Assembly: GCF_002204795.1 (NCBI RefSeq)
Contig: NZ_NIXO01000007.1
Coordinates: forward strand, 62,001 to 126,000
Length of the DNA: 64,000 nt
Source: Pseudomonas sp. K2I15
GTDB lineage: Bacteria > Pseudomonadota > Gammaproteobacteria > Pseudomonadales > Pseudomonadaceae
Direction of reading: 5' to 3'
Shown here: positions 51,545-60,040 of the stretch, one piece after another
Numbering within the stretch: the stretch's first letter is position 1
Layout of the letters: the number at the start of each line of letters is the position of its first letter
Notes under the pieces: model-generated
Databases searched by the model: none
The model's input: only the letters and a program-made list of their open reading frames with translations
What the model was told of the DNA's origin: nothing
Translations under genes and position numbers: made by a program

Positions 51545-52192
51545 TTAGATCGGGCAGGTCACGCCTGTGCCGCTGATCCCGCAGTAACCCTGCGGGTTCT
51601 TCGCCAGGTACTGCTGGTGATACGCCTCGGCAAAGTACACCGTCGGGGCTTCTTCGATTTCTGTGGTGATGGCGCCCAGGCCAGCCTTGGTCAGTTCATT
51701 CTGATATGCCTGGGCGCTGGCTTTCGCCGCCTCCAGATGCTCCGGCTTGACCGCATAGATCACCGAGCGGTACTGGCTGCCGATGTCATTTCCCTGGCGC
51801 ATGCCCTGGGTCGGGTTGTGCAGTTCCCAGAACATTTTCAGCAGCTCTTCGTAGCTGATCTTGTCCTGGTCAAACACCACCAGCACCACTTCGCTGTGGC
51901 CGGTCAGGCCTGAGCAGACCTCTTCATAAGTCGGGTTCGGCGTATAACCGCCGGCATAACCCACCACCGTGCTGACGATGCCTTCACGCTGCCAGAAACG
52001 GCGCTCTGCGCCCCAGAAGCAGCCGAGGCCGAAGATCGCAAACTCTACGTTGTCGACAAACGGGCCCAGCAGCGGGTTGCCGTTGACGAAGTGAGTCTCG
52101 GGCAAAGACATCGGCGTTTCACGGCCAGGCAAAGCTTGTTCTTGAGTGGGGAGCACGTTTTTGTTCACCAGAATTTCCGAGCGCAAGACCAT
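51545..52192 (-). CDS. msrA: Peptide methionine-(S)-S-oxide reductase
   Basis: The 215-residue enzyme reduces methionine-S-sulfoxide in proteins with thioredoxin as donor. The catalytic motif is [10 protein letters not shown] (residues 57-66) and the C-terminal [12 protein letters not shown] carries the resolving cysteines. The start MVLRSEIL is chosen at 52192; a Met one codon upstream is equally possible. It stands upstream of dipA on the same strand, as in P. aeruginosa. Confidence 0.96.
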   Translation of the reverse strand: MVLRSEILVNKNVLPTQEQALPGRETPMSLPETHFVNGNPLLGPFVDNVEFAIFGLGCFWGAERRFWQREGIVSTVVGYAGGYTPNPTYEEVCSGLTGHSEVVLVVFDQDKISYEELLKMFWELHNPTQGMRQGNDIGSQYRSVIYAVKPEHLEAAKASAQAYQNELTKAGLGAITTEIEEAPTVYFAEAYHQQYLAKNPQGYCGISGTGVTCPI

Positions 52193-52266
52193 CATCAGTC
52201 CTCTCAGTCAGATTGAGTTACAGATAAGAATTCAGACTGCCAGTGTGCCCGAGTGTTACAGCGCTG

Positions 52267-54957
52267 TCAGGCGATTGGCCCGCGAGGATAGCGTTTAAGC
52301 ATCGTCAGCAGCTCGGAGCCCGGGATTGGCCGGTCGAACAGGTAGCCCTGGCCGACGTCGCAACGGTGACGGCGCAGGAACGCCAGCTGTTCAGCGGTCT
52401 CGATGCCTTCGGCCACGACCTTGAGCTTGAGGTTGTGGGCCATGGCGATCACCGCCGAGGTGATTTCCATGTCGTCCTGGTTGTCGGGGATTTCATGAAT
52501 GAAGCTGCGATCAATCTTGATGATGTCGATCGGGAATTTTTTCAGGTAGCTAAGCGACGAGTAACCGGTGCCGAAGTCGTCCATGGCCAGGGTCAGTCCA
52601 AAACTCTTCAGTTGGTCCAGTTGCAGGCGTGTGTCTTCGGTGGCTTCCAGCAGCAGGCCTTCGGTCAGCTCCAGTTCCAGCAGGTTGGCCGGTAACTGTT
52701 CTTCCTTGAGGATTGTGGCAATCGAGGCCACCAGGTCCGGGTCGGAAAACTGCTTGGGCGACAGGTTGATCGCCACTTGCAGGTTCCCCATGCCGGCGGC
52801 CGTCAGCTGTCGGCTCATGCGGCAGGCCTGGCGGGCGATCCATTTGCCGATAGGAATGATCAGCCCGGTCTCTTCAGCCACGCTAATGAATTGATCAGGG
52901 CGGATCATACCCTTCTCTGGATGGTTCCAGCGCAACAGCGCTTCCATGCCCAGCAGGCGACCGCTGCGCAGGCACAGCTTGGGCTGGTAGAACACGTCCA
53001 GCTCGTTCTGGGTCAGGGCGCGGCGCAGGTTGTTTTCCACGAACAGCTTGTAGCTGGCCTCGGCGTTCAGCGCTTCGGTAAACACCTGCACCTGGTGTTT
53101 GCCGTTGGCCTTGGCCTTGTGCAGCGCCAGGCCTGCGTTGCGCATCAGGGTTTGCGGGTCGCGGCCATGCAGCGGGGCGCAGGCTAGGCCCACGGAGCCG
53201 GTGACGCTGATCAGTTGGTTGTCGACGAACATCGGCTTGTCGAGGGTTGCCAGCAATTGGCTGGCGACCTGCTGGCCGGTTTCAAGGTCGGTATCGTCGA
53301 GCAGCACGGCAAATTCGTTACTGGCAAACCGCGCCAGGCTGCCGCTGGCAGTCAGGCTGTTGCGCAGGCGCCGCGCGAGGCTGATCAGCAGCTTGTCGCC
53401 GGTCTGGTGGCCGAGGCTGTCGTTGATCCGCTTGAAGTTGTCGATGTCCACCAGCAGCAGGCTGATAGAGCTGTCGCTGTCGCGGGCAAAACGTTCGTCG
53501 AGGTTGCGGATGAACGCCGGACGGTTGCCCAGGTTGGTCAGGTTGTCGGTGTAGGCCAGGCGCTCGATGCGCTGCTGGGCCAGCTTGGTCTGGGTGATGT
53601 CTTCGTAGATGCCGATGTAGTGCGTCAGCTCACGGTTGTCGCCATAGACCTTGGAAATCGACAACTGGCCCCAGTAGGGTTCGAGGTTCTTGCGCCGGCT
53701 CTTGAATTCGCCCTGCCAGCTGTTGCTCTTGGCCAGGCTTGAAGGCGCATCGAACAGCAGCTCGCTGAGGTTCTCCAGCGCCGGCAGTTCCGAGAGCAGG
53801 TGGCCGTGGACTTCTTCGGTGCTGTACTGGGTGATCGCGGTAAAGCTGGGGTTAACGTACTCCACCACACCGTCGCAATTGACCAGCAGGAACGCGTTGG
53901 CGCTTTGCTCCACGGCCCGCTGGAACAAGTGCAGGGCGCTGGTGGCGGTGCGGCGGTTATGGTTGTTGATCACTTGGGCGAACTGGTCGGCCAACTCGCC
54001 GGCAAACGCGATCTCATCGGACTGCCAGGCGCGGGTGCTGCCGCTTTGCTCCAGGCACAACACGCCGACCACATTGCCATCGACGCGGATACTCGCATCG
54101 AGCATGGCATGGACGTCTCGCGGTCGCAGGCTCTCGGCCATTTCCCGGGTGCGTGGGTCGCGCATGGCGTTGTTAGCATCAATGGCGCGGCTGGTTTGCA
54201 GGGCGTCCAGATAGTCCGGGAAGCTACTGGCATCGATAGGTTCCGGCAGATGGTGCTGCTGATCGTCGCGGTGGTAGGCGGATATCGGCACCAGTTGCTG
54301 GTTTTCGAGGTTCCAGATGCTGGCGCAATCAATCTGATAGATATCGCACGCACTGCGGGTGATCAGCTCGGCGGCTTCTTGCAGCGAGTTGTTGGTGCTG
54401 TAGCGCTGGCGGGCCAGCAGCAGGATCAGCTCCTGCTGGGCGCGCACCCGCTCAAGGTGCTGCAGTTGTTCCTGCTGGGCGCGCTGGTTGAGTTCCAGGG
54501 CGATCTGCAATCGGCTGTTCTGGCTCTCCAGATCCACCGCAGGGGCCGGTGAGATTTCACTGAACAGGCCGTCGACCACCATCAAGTAGCCGCGCAGCAG
54601 GTGACGGTTGTGTTGTTTGTAGGCCTCGCCCAGTTCCAGCAGGCTCAGCGGGCCGTCGTTGGTGTGCAGGGTGTAGCGCACCAGGTAATGCGGGCTGATG
54701 GTCAGCTGTTCCTGGATCGCATCATGCAGTTGATAGCGCGCCTGGGGCTCCATCAGGCTGGCATAGGGCGAGCCGATCAGGGCGCACAGTTCCACCGCGG
54801 GCAGGCCGAACTGGCGTTCGCAATTGGGGTCGAGGTACAGCAGGGCCCAGCTTGCCTCATTAAGCCGCTCGAAACGCAGCATACCGAGGCGCGAAGGCAC
54901 CGGTAATTGCGTCACTACCTCGGCCGCCGTACGGGCGACATCGGGTTGGCTTTTCAT
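52267..54957 (-). CDS. dipA: PAS-GAF-PAS-GGDEF-EAL protein, DipA ortholog (c-di-GMP phosphodiesterase)
   Basis: The 896-residue protein has a PAS domain (about 20-130), a coiled linker, a GAF domain (about 190-335), a second PAS (345-455), a GGDEF domain (460-620) and an EAL domain (640-890). The active-site GGDEF is replaced by ASNEF (545-549), as in P. aeruginosa DipA, so no diguanylate cyclase activity is expected. The EAL motif is intact (MEALLRW, 671-677), as are the DDFGTGYSSL and metal-binding parts. It likely degrades c-di-GMP and promotes biofilm dispersal. ATG 54957 is chosen; an earlier in-frame GTG/ATG gives 14 extra residues. Confidence 0.93.
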   Translation of the reverse strand: MKSQPDVARTAAEVVTQLPVPSRLGMLRFERLNEASWALLYLDPNCERQFGLPAVELCALIGSPYASLMEPQARYQLHDAIQEQLTISPHYLVRYTLHTNDGPLSLLELGEAYKQHNRHLLRGYLMVVDGLFSEISPAPAVDLESQNSRLQIALELNQRAQQEQLQHLERVRAQQELILLLARQRYSTNNSLQEAAELITRSACDIYQIDCASIWNLENQQLVPISAYHRDDQQHHLPEPIDASSFPDYLDALQTSRAIDANNAMRDPRTREMAESLRPRDVHAMLDASIRVDGNVVGVLCLEQSGSTRAWQSDEIAFAGELADQFAQVINNHNRRTATSALHLFQRAVEQSANAFLLVNCDGVVEYVNPSFTAITQYSTEEVHGHLLSELPALENLSELLFDAPSSLAKSNSWQGEFKSRRKNLEPYWGQLSISKVYGDNRELTHYIGIYEDITQTKLAQQRIERLAYTDNLTNLGNRPAFIRNLDERFARDSDSSISLLLVDIDNFKRINDSLGHQTGDKLLISLARRLRNSLTASGSLARFASNEFAVLLDDTDLETGQQVASQLLATLDKPMFVDNQLISVTGSVGLACAPLHGRDPQTLMRNAGLALHKAKANGKHQVQVFTEALNAEASYKLFVENNLRRALTQNELDVFYQPKLCLRSGRLLGMEALLRWNHPEKGMIRPDQFISVAEETGLIIPIGKWIARQACRMSRQLTAAGMGNLQVAINLSPKQFSDPDLVASIATILKEEQLPANLLELELTEGLLLEATEDTRLQLDQLKSFGLTLAMDDFGTGYSSLSYLKKFPIDIIKIDRSFIHEIPDNQDDMEITSAVIAMAHNLKLKVVAEGIETAEQLAFLRRHRCDVGQGYLFDRPIPGSELLTMLKRYPRGPIA

Positions 54958-55144
54958 GGGGAAACTCGCTTGGAAAAATGCGCATCGCGCCGGGCTCACG
55001 CCCTCTTTACTGTTGCCTGCGGCAAGGTTGCATCATGCAGCACGGGCTGACAAGAGAGGATGAAGGCTAAGTGCTATAAGTGTGTTATCGACCAGCGAGC
55101 GGTTTTCTACAACCGGGGTGATGGGCGGCCATGGCACATGCCTC

Positions 55145-55244
55145 TGTAGGAGCGAGCTTGCTCGCGAAAAACACCAAGGCACCGCGCTCATTCAGAACGC
55201 CCGCGTCATCGTTAACGACCTTCGTGAGCAAGCTCGCCCCTACA
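55145..55244. repeat. REPIN, 'gagcgagcttgctcgcg' variant
   Basis: Arms tgtaggagcgagcttgctcg and the inverse cgagcttgctcacgaagg-like copy (tgagcaagctcgcccctaca) form a hairpin over about 60 bp. The arm sequence 'taggagcgagc' differs from 'tgggagcgggc', so this is a third REP subtype in the window. Confidence 0.88.
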
Positions 55245-55255
55245 AAGCAGCGGGC

Positions 55256-55282
55256 AAAAAAAGCCCCGCCAATTGGCGGGGT
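55256..55282 (-). terminator. aceEF operon terminator
   Basis: On the minus strand the stem CCCCGCCA/TGGCGGGG is followed by seven T. It lies 71 bases after the aceF stop. Confidence 0.9.
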
Positions 55283-55353
55283 TGAGGTACGAGCGTGGCG
55301 CTCGGAAATCGTTGAAGCCAGGCCTTCTGCGCGGGCAGAAGACCTGTTGAGGC

Positions 55354-57000
55354 TTAAAGCAGGATGGTGCGGATGTCGTTCAGCAACTGGCTCAGGCGCT
55401 GAGTGAAGCGTGCAGCCGCCGCGCCGTTGATCACACGGTGATCGTAGGACAACGACAGTGGCAGCATCAGCTTCGGCTGGAACGCTTTACCGTCCCACAC
55501 AGGCTGGATGGTGGCCTTGGAAACACCAAGGATCGCCACTTCCGGCGCGTTGACGATCGGCGTGAAGCCAGTACCGCCAATGTGCCCCAGGCTTGAGATG
55601 GTGAAGCAAGCACCTTGCATGTCGTCTGCGGTCAGCTTCTTGTCGCGGGCCTTGGCAGCCAGCGCAGCCGCTTCGGCAGCCAGTTGCAGCAGGCTCTTCT
55701 GATCAACATTCTTGATCACAGGCACCAGCAGGCCGTCCGGAGTATCGACCGCAAAGCCGATGTTCACGTACTTTTTGCGGATGATCGCCTTGCCGCTAGG
55801 GGCCAGCGAGCTGTTGAAGTCCGGCAGTTCCTTGAGCAGGTGTGCGCAGGCCTTGAGCAGCAGTGGCAGCACGGTCAGTTTCACGCCAGCCTTTTCGGCG
55901 ACGGCTTTCTGCGCAACGCGGAAAGCTTCCAGGTCGGTGATGTCGGCCTGGTCGAACTGGGTCACGTGCGGGATGTTCAGCCAGCTGCGGTGCAGGCTCG
56001 ACGCGCCGATTTGCATCAGGCGGGTCATCGGCACTTCTTCGGTTTCGCCGAAGCGGCTGAAGTCCACGACCGGGATCGGCGGAATGCCCGAGCCACCGGT
56101 AACAGCGCCGGCAGCCGGAGCTTCCTTGGCTTTCTGCATCATGGATTTGACGTAAACCTGCACGTCTTCCTTCAGCACGCGACCGTGAGGACCGCTGGCG
56201 GTAACCGCGTTCAACTCGACGCCGAATTCACGGGCCAGTTGGCGCACGGCAGGGCCGGCATGAACTTTGGCACCGCTTGGCGCAGGTGCAGCCGCTGGGG
56301 CCGGTGCGGCCTCGGCTTTTGCAGCAGGCGCAGGGGCAGCAGCAGCCGGTGCAGCTGAAGGTGCGGCGGCCGGAGCAGCTGCGGCTGGAGCGGCAGCAGC
56401 AGGAGCCGCAGCGCCCGCTACTTTCAGCTTGAGTATGAAGTCGCCAGTGCCGACTTCGTCTTCCAGCTTAACGGCAATGCTTTCCACCACACCGGCAGCC
56501 GGCGAAGGGATTTCCATGGAGGCCTTGTCGGACTCCAGGGTGATCAGCGACTGGTCGGCTTCGACGGTGTCGCCGACTTTAACCAGCAGCTCGATGATCT
56601 TGGCCTTGCCCGACGAGCCGATGTCCGGAACATGAATGTCCTGGACGGTAGCGGCAGCAGCAGGTGCAGCAGCCGGGGCCGCTGGGGCCTCGGCAGCCGC
56701 GGCAGGTTTTTCGGCGGCAGCCGGGGCAGCAGCAGGAGCGGCCGCCGCAGGAGCCGCATCAGCGGCACCTTCGATTTCCAGCTCAAGCAGTTCGTCGCCT
56801 TCTTTCAGGCGGTCGCCCAGCTTCACTTTCAGGCTTTTGACCACACCGGCTTTGGGAGCAGGGATTTCCATGCTCGCCTTGTCCGATTCCAGGGTCAGGA
56901 TGCTCTGGTCGGCTTCGACGGTGTCGCCGACCTTCACAAACAGTTCAATTACTTCACCTTCACCGCTGCCGATGTCAGGTACGCGAATGAGTTCGCTCAC
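55354..57000 (-). CDS. aceF: Pyruvate dehydrogenase E2, dihydrolipoamide acetyltransferase
   Basis: The 548-residue E2 core subunit accepts the acetyl group on lipoyl lysines and passes it to CoA. It has two lipoyl domains, each with the lipoylated Lys in ESDKASMEIP (Lys41 and near Lys158). Long Ala/Pro-rich linkers follow, then a peripheral subunit-binding domain (AVRQLAREFGVELNAVTASGPHGRV, seen near 249-273) and the catalytic domain ending with the DHRVINGAAAARF motif. It begins 11 bases after aceE on the minus strand, so it shares its transcript. Confidence 0.97.
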   Translation of the reverse strand: MSELIRVPDIGSGEGEVIELFVKVGDTVEADQSILTLESDKASMEIPAPKAGVVKSLKVKLGDRLKEGDELLELEIEGAADAAPAAAAPAAAPAAAEKPAAAAEAPAAPAAAPAAAATVQDIHVPDIGSSGKAKIIELLVKVGDTVEADQSLITLESDKASMEIPSPAAGVVESIAVKLEDEVGTGDFILKLKVAGAAAPAAAAPAAAAPAAAPSAAPAAAAPAPAAKAEAAPAPAAAPAPSGAKVHAGPAVRQLAREFGVELNAVTASGPHGRVLKEDVQVYVKSMMQKAKEAPAAGAVTGGSGIPPIPVVDFSRFGETEEVPMTRLMQIGASSLHRSWLNIPHVTQFDQADITDLEAFRVAQKAVAEKAGVKLTVLPLLLKACAHLLKELPDFNSSLAPSGKAIIRKKYVNIGFAVDTPDGLLVPVIKNVDQKSLLQLAAEAAALAAKARDKKLTADDMQGACFTISSLGHIGGTGFTPIVNAPEVAILGVSKATIQPVWDGKAFQPKLMLPLSLSYDHRVINGAAAARFTQRLSQLLNDIRTILL

Positions 57001-57011
57001 AGAAAATCTCC

Positions 57012-59657
57012 TCAGCAGTCCAGTGGGTTGCGTTTTTCCGGGTTGATCCCGAACTTGACGATAGCGTCTGCCACCACCTTAGGTTCGATTTCACCACGGT
57101 CAGCCAAGGCTTCCAGGGCTGCCAACACCACGAAGTGACGGTCGACTTCGAAGAAGTGACGCAGCTTTTTGCGGCTGTCACTACGGCCGAAACCGTCGGT
57201 GCCCAGGACTTTGAATTCCTTGGACGGTACCCACTGACGAATTTGTTCAGCAAACAGTTTCATGTAGTCGGTCGAGGCGATAACCGGACCTTTCCGGCCA
57301 GCCAGGCACTCTTCAACGTAGGTCAGCGCAGGCTTCTGGCCTGGGTGCAGACGGTTGCTGCGCTCTACGGCCAGGCCGTCGCGACGCAGTTCGTTGAAGC
57401 TGGTAACGCTCCATACGTCAGCACCGACGTTGAACTCTTCACGCAGGATTTTCGCAGCTTCACGCACTTCACGCAGGATGGTGCCGGAGCCCATCAGTTG
57501 CACGTGGTGAGCGGCTTCCTTGGTGTCTTCTTCGAGCAGGTACATGCCCTTGATGATGCCTTCCTCTACACCGGCCGGCATGGCTGGCTGCTGGTAGGAC
57601 TCGTTCATCACGGTGATGTAGTAGAAAACGTCCTGCTGCTGTTCGGTCATCTTCTTCATGCCGTCCTGGATGATCACCGCCAGCTCATAGCCGTAGGTTG
57701 GATCAAAGGTGCGGCAGTTCGGGATGGTGCCCGCCAGGATGTGGCTGTGGCCGTCTTCGTGTTGCAGGCCTTCGCCGTTCAGCGTGGTGCGGCCGGCAGT
57801 ACCGCCGATCAGGAAGCCACGGGTACGGCTGTCGCCTGCTGCCCAGGCCAGGTCGCCAATACGCTGGAAACCGAACATCGAGTAGAAGATGTAGAACGGC
57901 AGCATCGGCTGGTTGTGGCTGGAGTACGAAGTACCGGCAGCGATGAAGGAGCTCATGGCGCCCGCTTCGTTGATGCCTTCTTCGAGGATCTGGCCCTTCT
58001 TGTCTTCCTTGTAGAACATCACCTGGTCTTTATCGACTGGCTCGTAGAGCTGGCCGACGGAGGAGTAGATGCCCAACTGACGGAACATGCCTTCCATGCC
58101 GAATGTACGGGCTTCGTCCGGGATGATCGGTACGATACGCGAGCCGATTTCCTTGTCCTTGACCAGTTGCGCGAGGATCCGCACGAAGGCCATGGTGGTG
58201 GAGATTTCACGGTCGCCCGAGCCGTCCAGGATAGCCTTGAGGGTATCGAGTGGCGGTGTAGGAATGTCGAAAGACTTGGCGCGGCGCTGTGGCACGAAAC
58301 CACCCAGTGCAGTACGACGCTCGCTGAGGTAGCGGGCTTCGGCGCTGTTTGGCTCCGGCTTGAAGAACGGCAGGTTCTCCAGCTCTTCGTCCTTGACCGG
58401 GATGTCGAAGCGGTCGCGGAACAACTTCAGGCTGTCGACATCGACTTTCTTGGTGTTGTGCGCAGTGTTCTTCGCTTCGCCGGCACCGGTGCCATAACCC
58501 TTGATGGTCTTGGCCAGGATAACGGTAGGTTGTTCTTTGTGGTTGACCGCTTCGTGGTACGCCGCGTAGACCTTGTACGGGTCGTGGCCGCCACGGTTGA
58601 GTTTCCAGATCTCGTCGTCGGACAGGTCTGCAACCATCGCCTTGAGTTCTGGCGAGTTGAAGAAGTGTTCACGCACGAACGCGCCGTCGCGGGCTTTGTA
58701 GTTCTGGTACTCGCCGTCGATAACTTCGTCCATCCGGCGTTGCAGGATACCGTCGACGTCTTTGGCCAACAGTGGGTCCCAGAAACGGCCCCAGATGACT
58801 TTGGTCACGTTCCACTGAGCACCGCGGAACACGCCTTCGAGTTCCTGGATGATCTTGCCGTTGCCGCGAACCGGGCCGTCGAGGCGCTGCAGGTTGCAGT
58901 TGATGACGAAGATCAGGTTGTCCAGCTTCTCGCGGCCAGCCAGGGAGATGGCGCCCAGGGATTCCGGCTCGTCACACTCGCCGTCGCCCAGGAAGCACCA
59001 GACTTTCTGCTTGCCTTCAGGGATGAAGCCACGGGCTTCCAGGTACTTCATGAAGCGTGCCTGGTAGATCGCCTGGATCGGGCCCAAGCCCATGGATACA
59101 GTCGGGAACTGCCAGAAATCAGGCATCAGCCAAGGGTGCGGATAGGACGAGAGGCCCTGGCCGTCGACTTCCTGGCGGAAGTTGTTCATTTGTTCTTCGG
59201 TGATGCGGCCTTCCATGAACGCACGGGCGTAGACGCCTGGCGAGGTGTGGCCCTGGAAGTAGATCAGGTCACCGCCGTGTTCGTCGGTCGGGGCCTGGAA
59301 GAAGTAGTTGAAGCCGATGTCATACAGGGTTGCGCTGGAAGCGAAGCTGGAGATGTGACCGCCCAGGTCAGAATCTTTCAAGTTCGTGCGCATAACCATC
59401 GCCATGGCGTTCCAGCGTACCAGCGAGCGAATGCGGCGTTCCATGAACAGGTCGCCAGGCATGCGTGCTTCGTGGGTAACTGGGATGGTGTTGCGGTACG
59501 GCGTGGTGATGGCGTAGGGCAGTTGCGAGCCGCTGCGGGTCGCGAGTTCGCCCATACGGGTCATCAGGTAGTGCGCACGGTCTTCGCCTTCTTTGTCGAG
59601 AACCGATTCCAGGGCGTCCAGCCATTCCTGGGTTTCGACGGGATCGAGGTCTTGCAT
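57012..59657 (-). CDS. aceE: Pyruvate dehydrogenase E1 component (homodimeric type)
   Basis: The 881-residue TPP-dependent E1 decarboxylates pyruvate and reductively acetylates the lipoyl groups of AceF. The TPP motif is GDGECDEPES (about 231-240), ending in NCNLQRLDGPV. The start MQDLDPVETQEWL (ATG 59657, GGAGCAAGCC upstream) matches the family; the frame extends 25 codons further without a ribosome site. It leads the aceE-aceF operon. Two GTAGT palindromes lie 111-177 bases upstream. Confidence 0.97.
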   Translation of the reverse strand: MQDLDPVETQEWLDALESVLDKEGEDRAHYLMTRMGELATRSGSQLPYAITTPYRNTIPVTHEARMPGDLFMERRIRSLVRWNAMAMVMRTNLKDSDLGGHISSFASSATLYDIGFNYFFQAPTDEHGGDLIYFQGHTSPGVYARAFMEGRITEEQMNNFRQEVDGQGLSSYPHPWLMPDFWQFPTVSMGLGPIQAIYQARFMKYLEARGFIPEGKQKVWCFLGDGECDEPESLGAISLAGREKLDNLIFVINCNLQRLDGPVRGNGKIIQELEGVFRGAQWNVTKVIWGRFWDPLLAKDVDGILQRRMDEVIDGEYQNYKARDGAFVREHFFNSPELKAMVADLSDDEIWKLNRGGHDPYKVYAAYHEAVNHKEQPTVILAKTIKGYGTGAGEAKNTAHNTKKVDVDSLKLFRDRFDIPVKDEELENLPFFKPEPNSAEARYLSERRTALGGFVPQRRAKSFDIPTPPLDTLKAILDGSGDREISTTMAFVRILAQLVKDKEIGSRIVPIIPDEARTFGMEGMFRQLGIYSSVGQLYEPVDKDQVMFYKEDKKGQILEEGINEAGAMSSFIAAGTSYSSHNQPMLPFYIFYSMFGFQRIGDLAWAAGDSRTRGFLIGGTAGRTTLNGEGLQHEDGHSHILAGTIPNCRTFDPTYGYELAVIIQDGMKKMTEQQQDVFYYITVMNESYQQPAMPAGVEEGIIKGMYLLEEDTKEAAHHVQLMGSGTILREVREAAKILREEFNVGADVWSVTSFNELRRDGLAVERSNRLHPGQKPALTYVEECLAGRKGPVIASTDYMKLFAEQIRQWVPSKEFKVLGTDGFGRSDSRKKLRHFFEVDRHFVVLAALEALADRGEIEPKVVADAIVKFGINPEKRNPLDC

Positions 59658-59767
59658 GGCTTGCTCCAGGGCGGAAAGGCTACCAGAATCGGTTGCCTGA
59701 AGTTTGCGACTGGCCTTGTGGGCAGACGACATAAATTCTTGGATGGCCGAAGGTTGCTTCGGCGTCC

Positions 59768-59782
59768 TGTAGTTTTACTACA
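59768..59782. promoter_or_regulatory. Palindromic operator 1 upstream of aceE
   Basis: TGTAGT-TTT-ACTACA is a perfect inverted repeat. The GT..N..AC form fits GntR/FadR-type repressors such as PdhR (E. coli consensus GGT-N3-ACC type). It is a candidate pyruvate-responsive site for aceE. Confidence 0.6.
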
Positions 59783-59820
59783 AATCGTCGGCCATTTCAG
59801 CCTTTCGAATGTATATACGA

Positions 59821-59833
59821 GTAGTAAAACTAC
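59821..59833. promoter_or_regulatory. Palindromic operator 2 upstream of aceE
   Basis: GTAGT-AAA-ACTAC repeats the core of operator 1 with the spacer complement. The centres are 52 bp apart, about five helical turns, so both sites face the same side and could bind dimers cooperatively. Confidence 0.6.
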
Positions 59834-60040
59834 ACAAGACTGAGCGGATTGCTCGGTCTAGTTGGCGAGCATAATCGTTATTGTTGATCTTTTGCGAACA
59901 AGAAAGGGTAGAAATTTGATGTTAACTGCCAAAAAAGAAAAATTTTCAGCTATTTCTAACCTTTGTTCGACAGTCCTTCACCGAGCGTGGTTCTTGCGTT
60001 CACAGCAACAAGCCATTTACGCGCCGATCAAGGATAGACC

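Larger units (their letters stand above)
54958..55353. other. Intergenic region between dipA and aceF
   Basis: This 396-bp stretch holds the dipA upstream region (54958-55140, no clear promoter), a REPIN and the aceF terminator. No gene is seen; open frames here have no ribosome site. Confidence 0.75.
59658..60040. promoter_or_regulatory. aceE-glnE divergent control region
   Basis: This 383-bp region contains the aceE leader with a hairpin at 59746-59763 (GCCGAAG/CTTCGGC, four-base loop), two palindromic operators (separate entries) and an AT-rich stretch on the glnE side (59870-59960). An open frame of 60 codons at 59862-60044 has no ribosome site and is not called. Confidence 0.75.

Noticed and set aside
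54990..55110. Possible promoter upstream of dipA (TTGTAG, 17 bp, GATAAC on the minus strand)
   Set aside because: The -35 box matches only half of the consensus, so the call would not be reliable.
57135..59843. A 902-codon open frame antisense to aceE
   Set aside because: It covers aceE exactly and results from codon bias. It has no recognisable domain and its ends carry no start or terminator signals.
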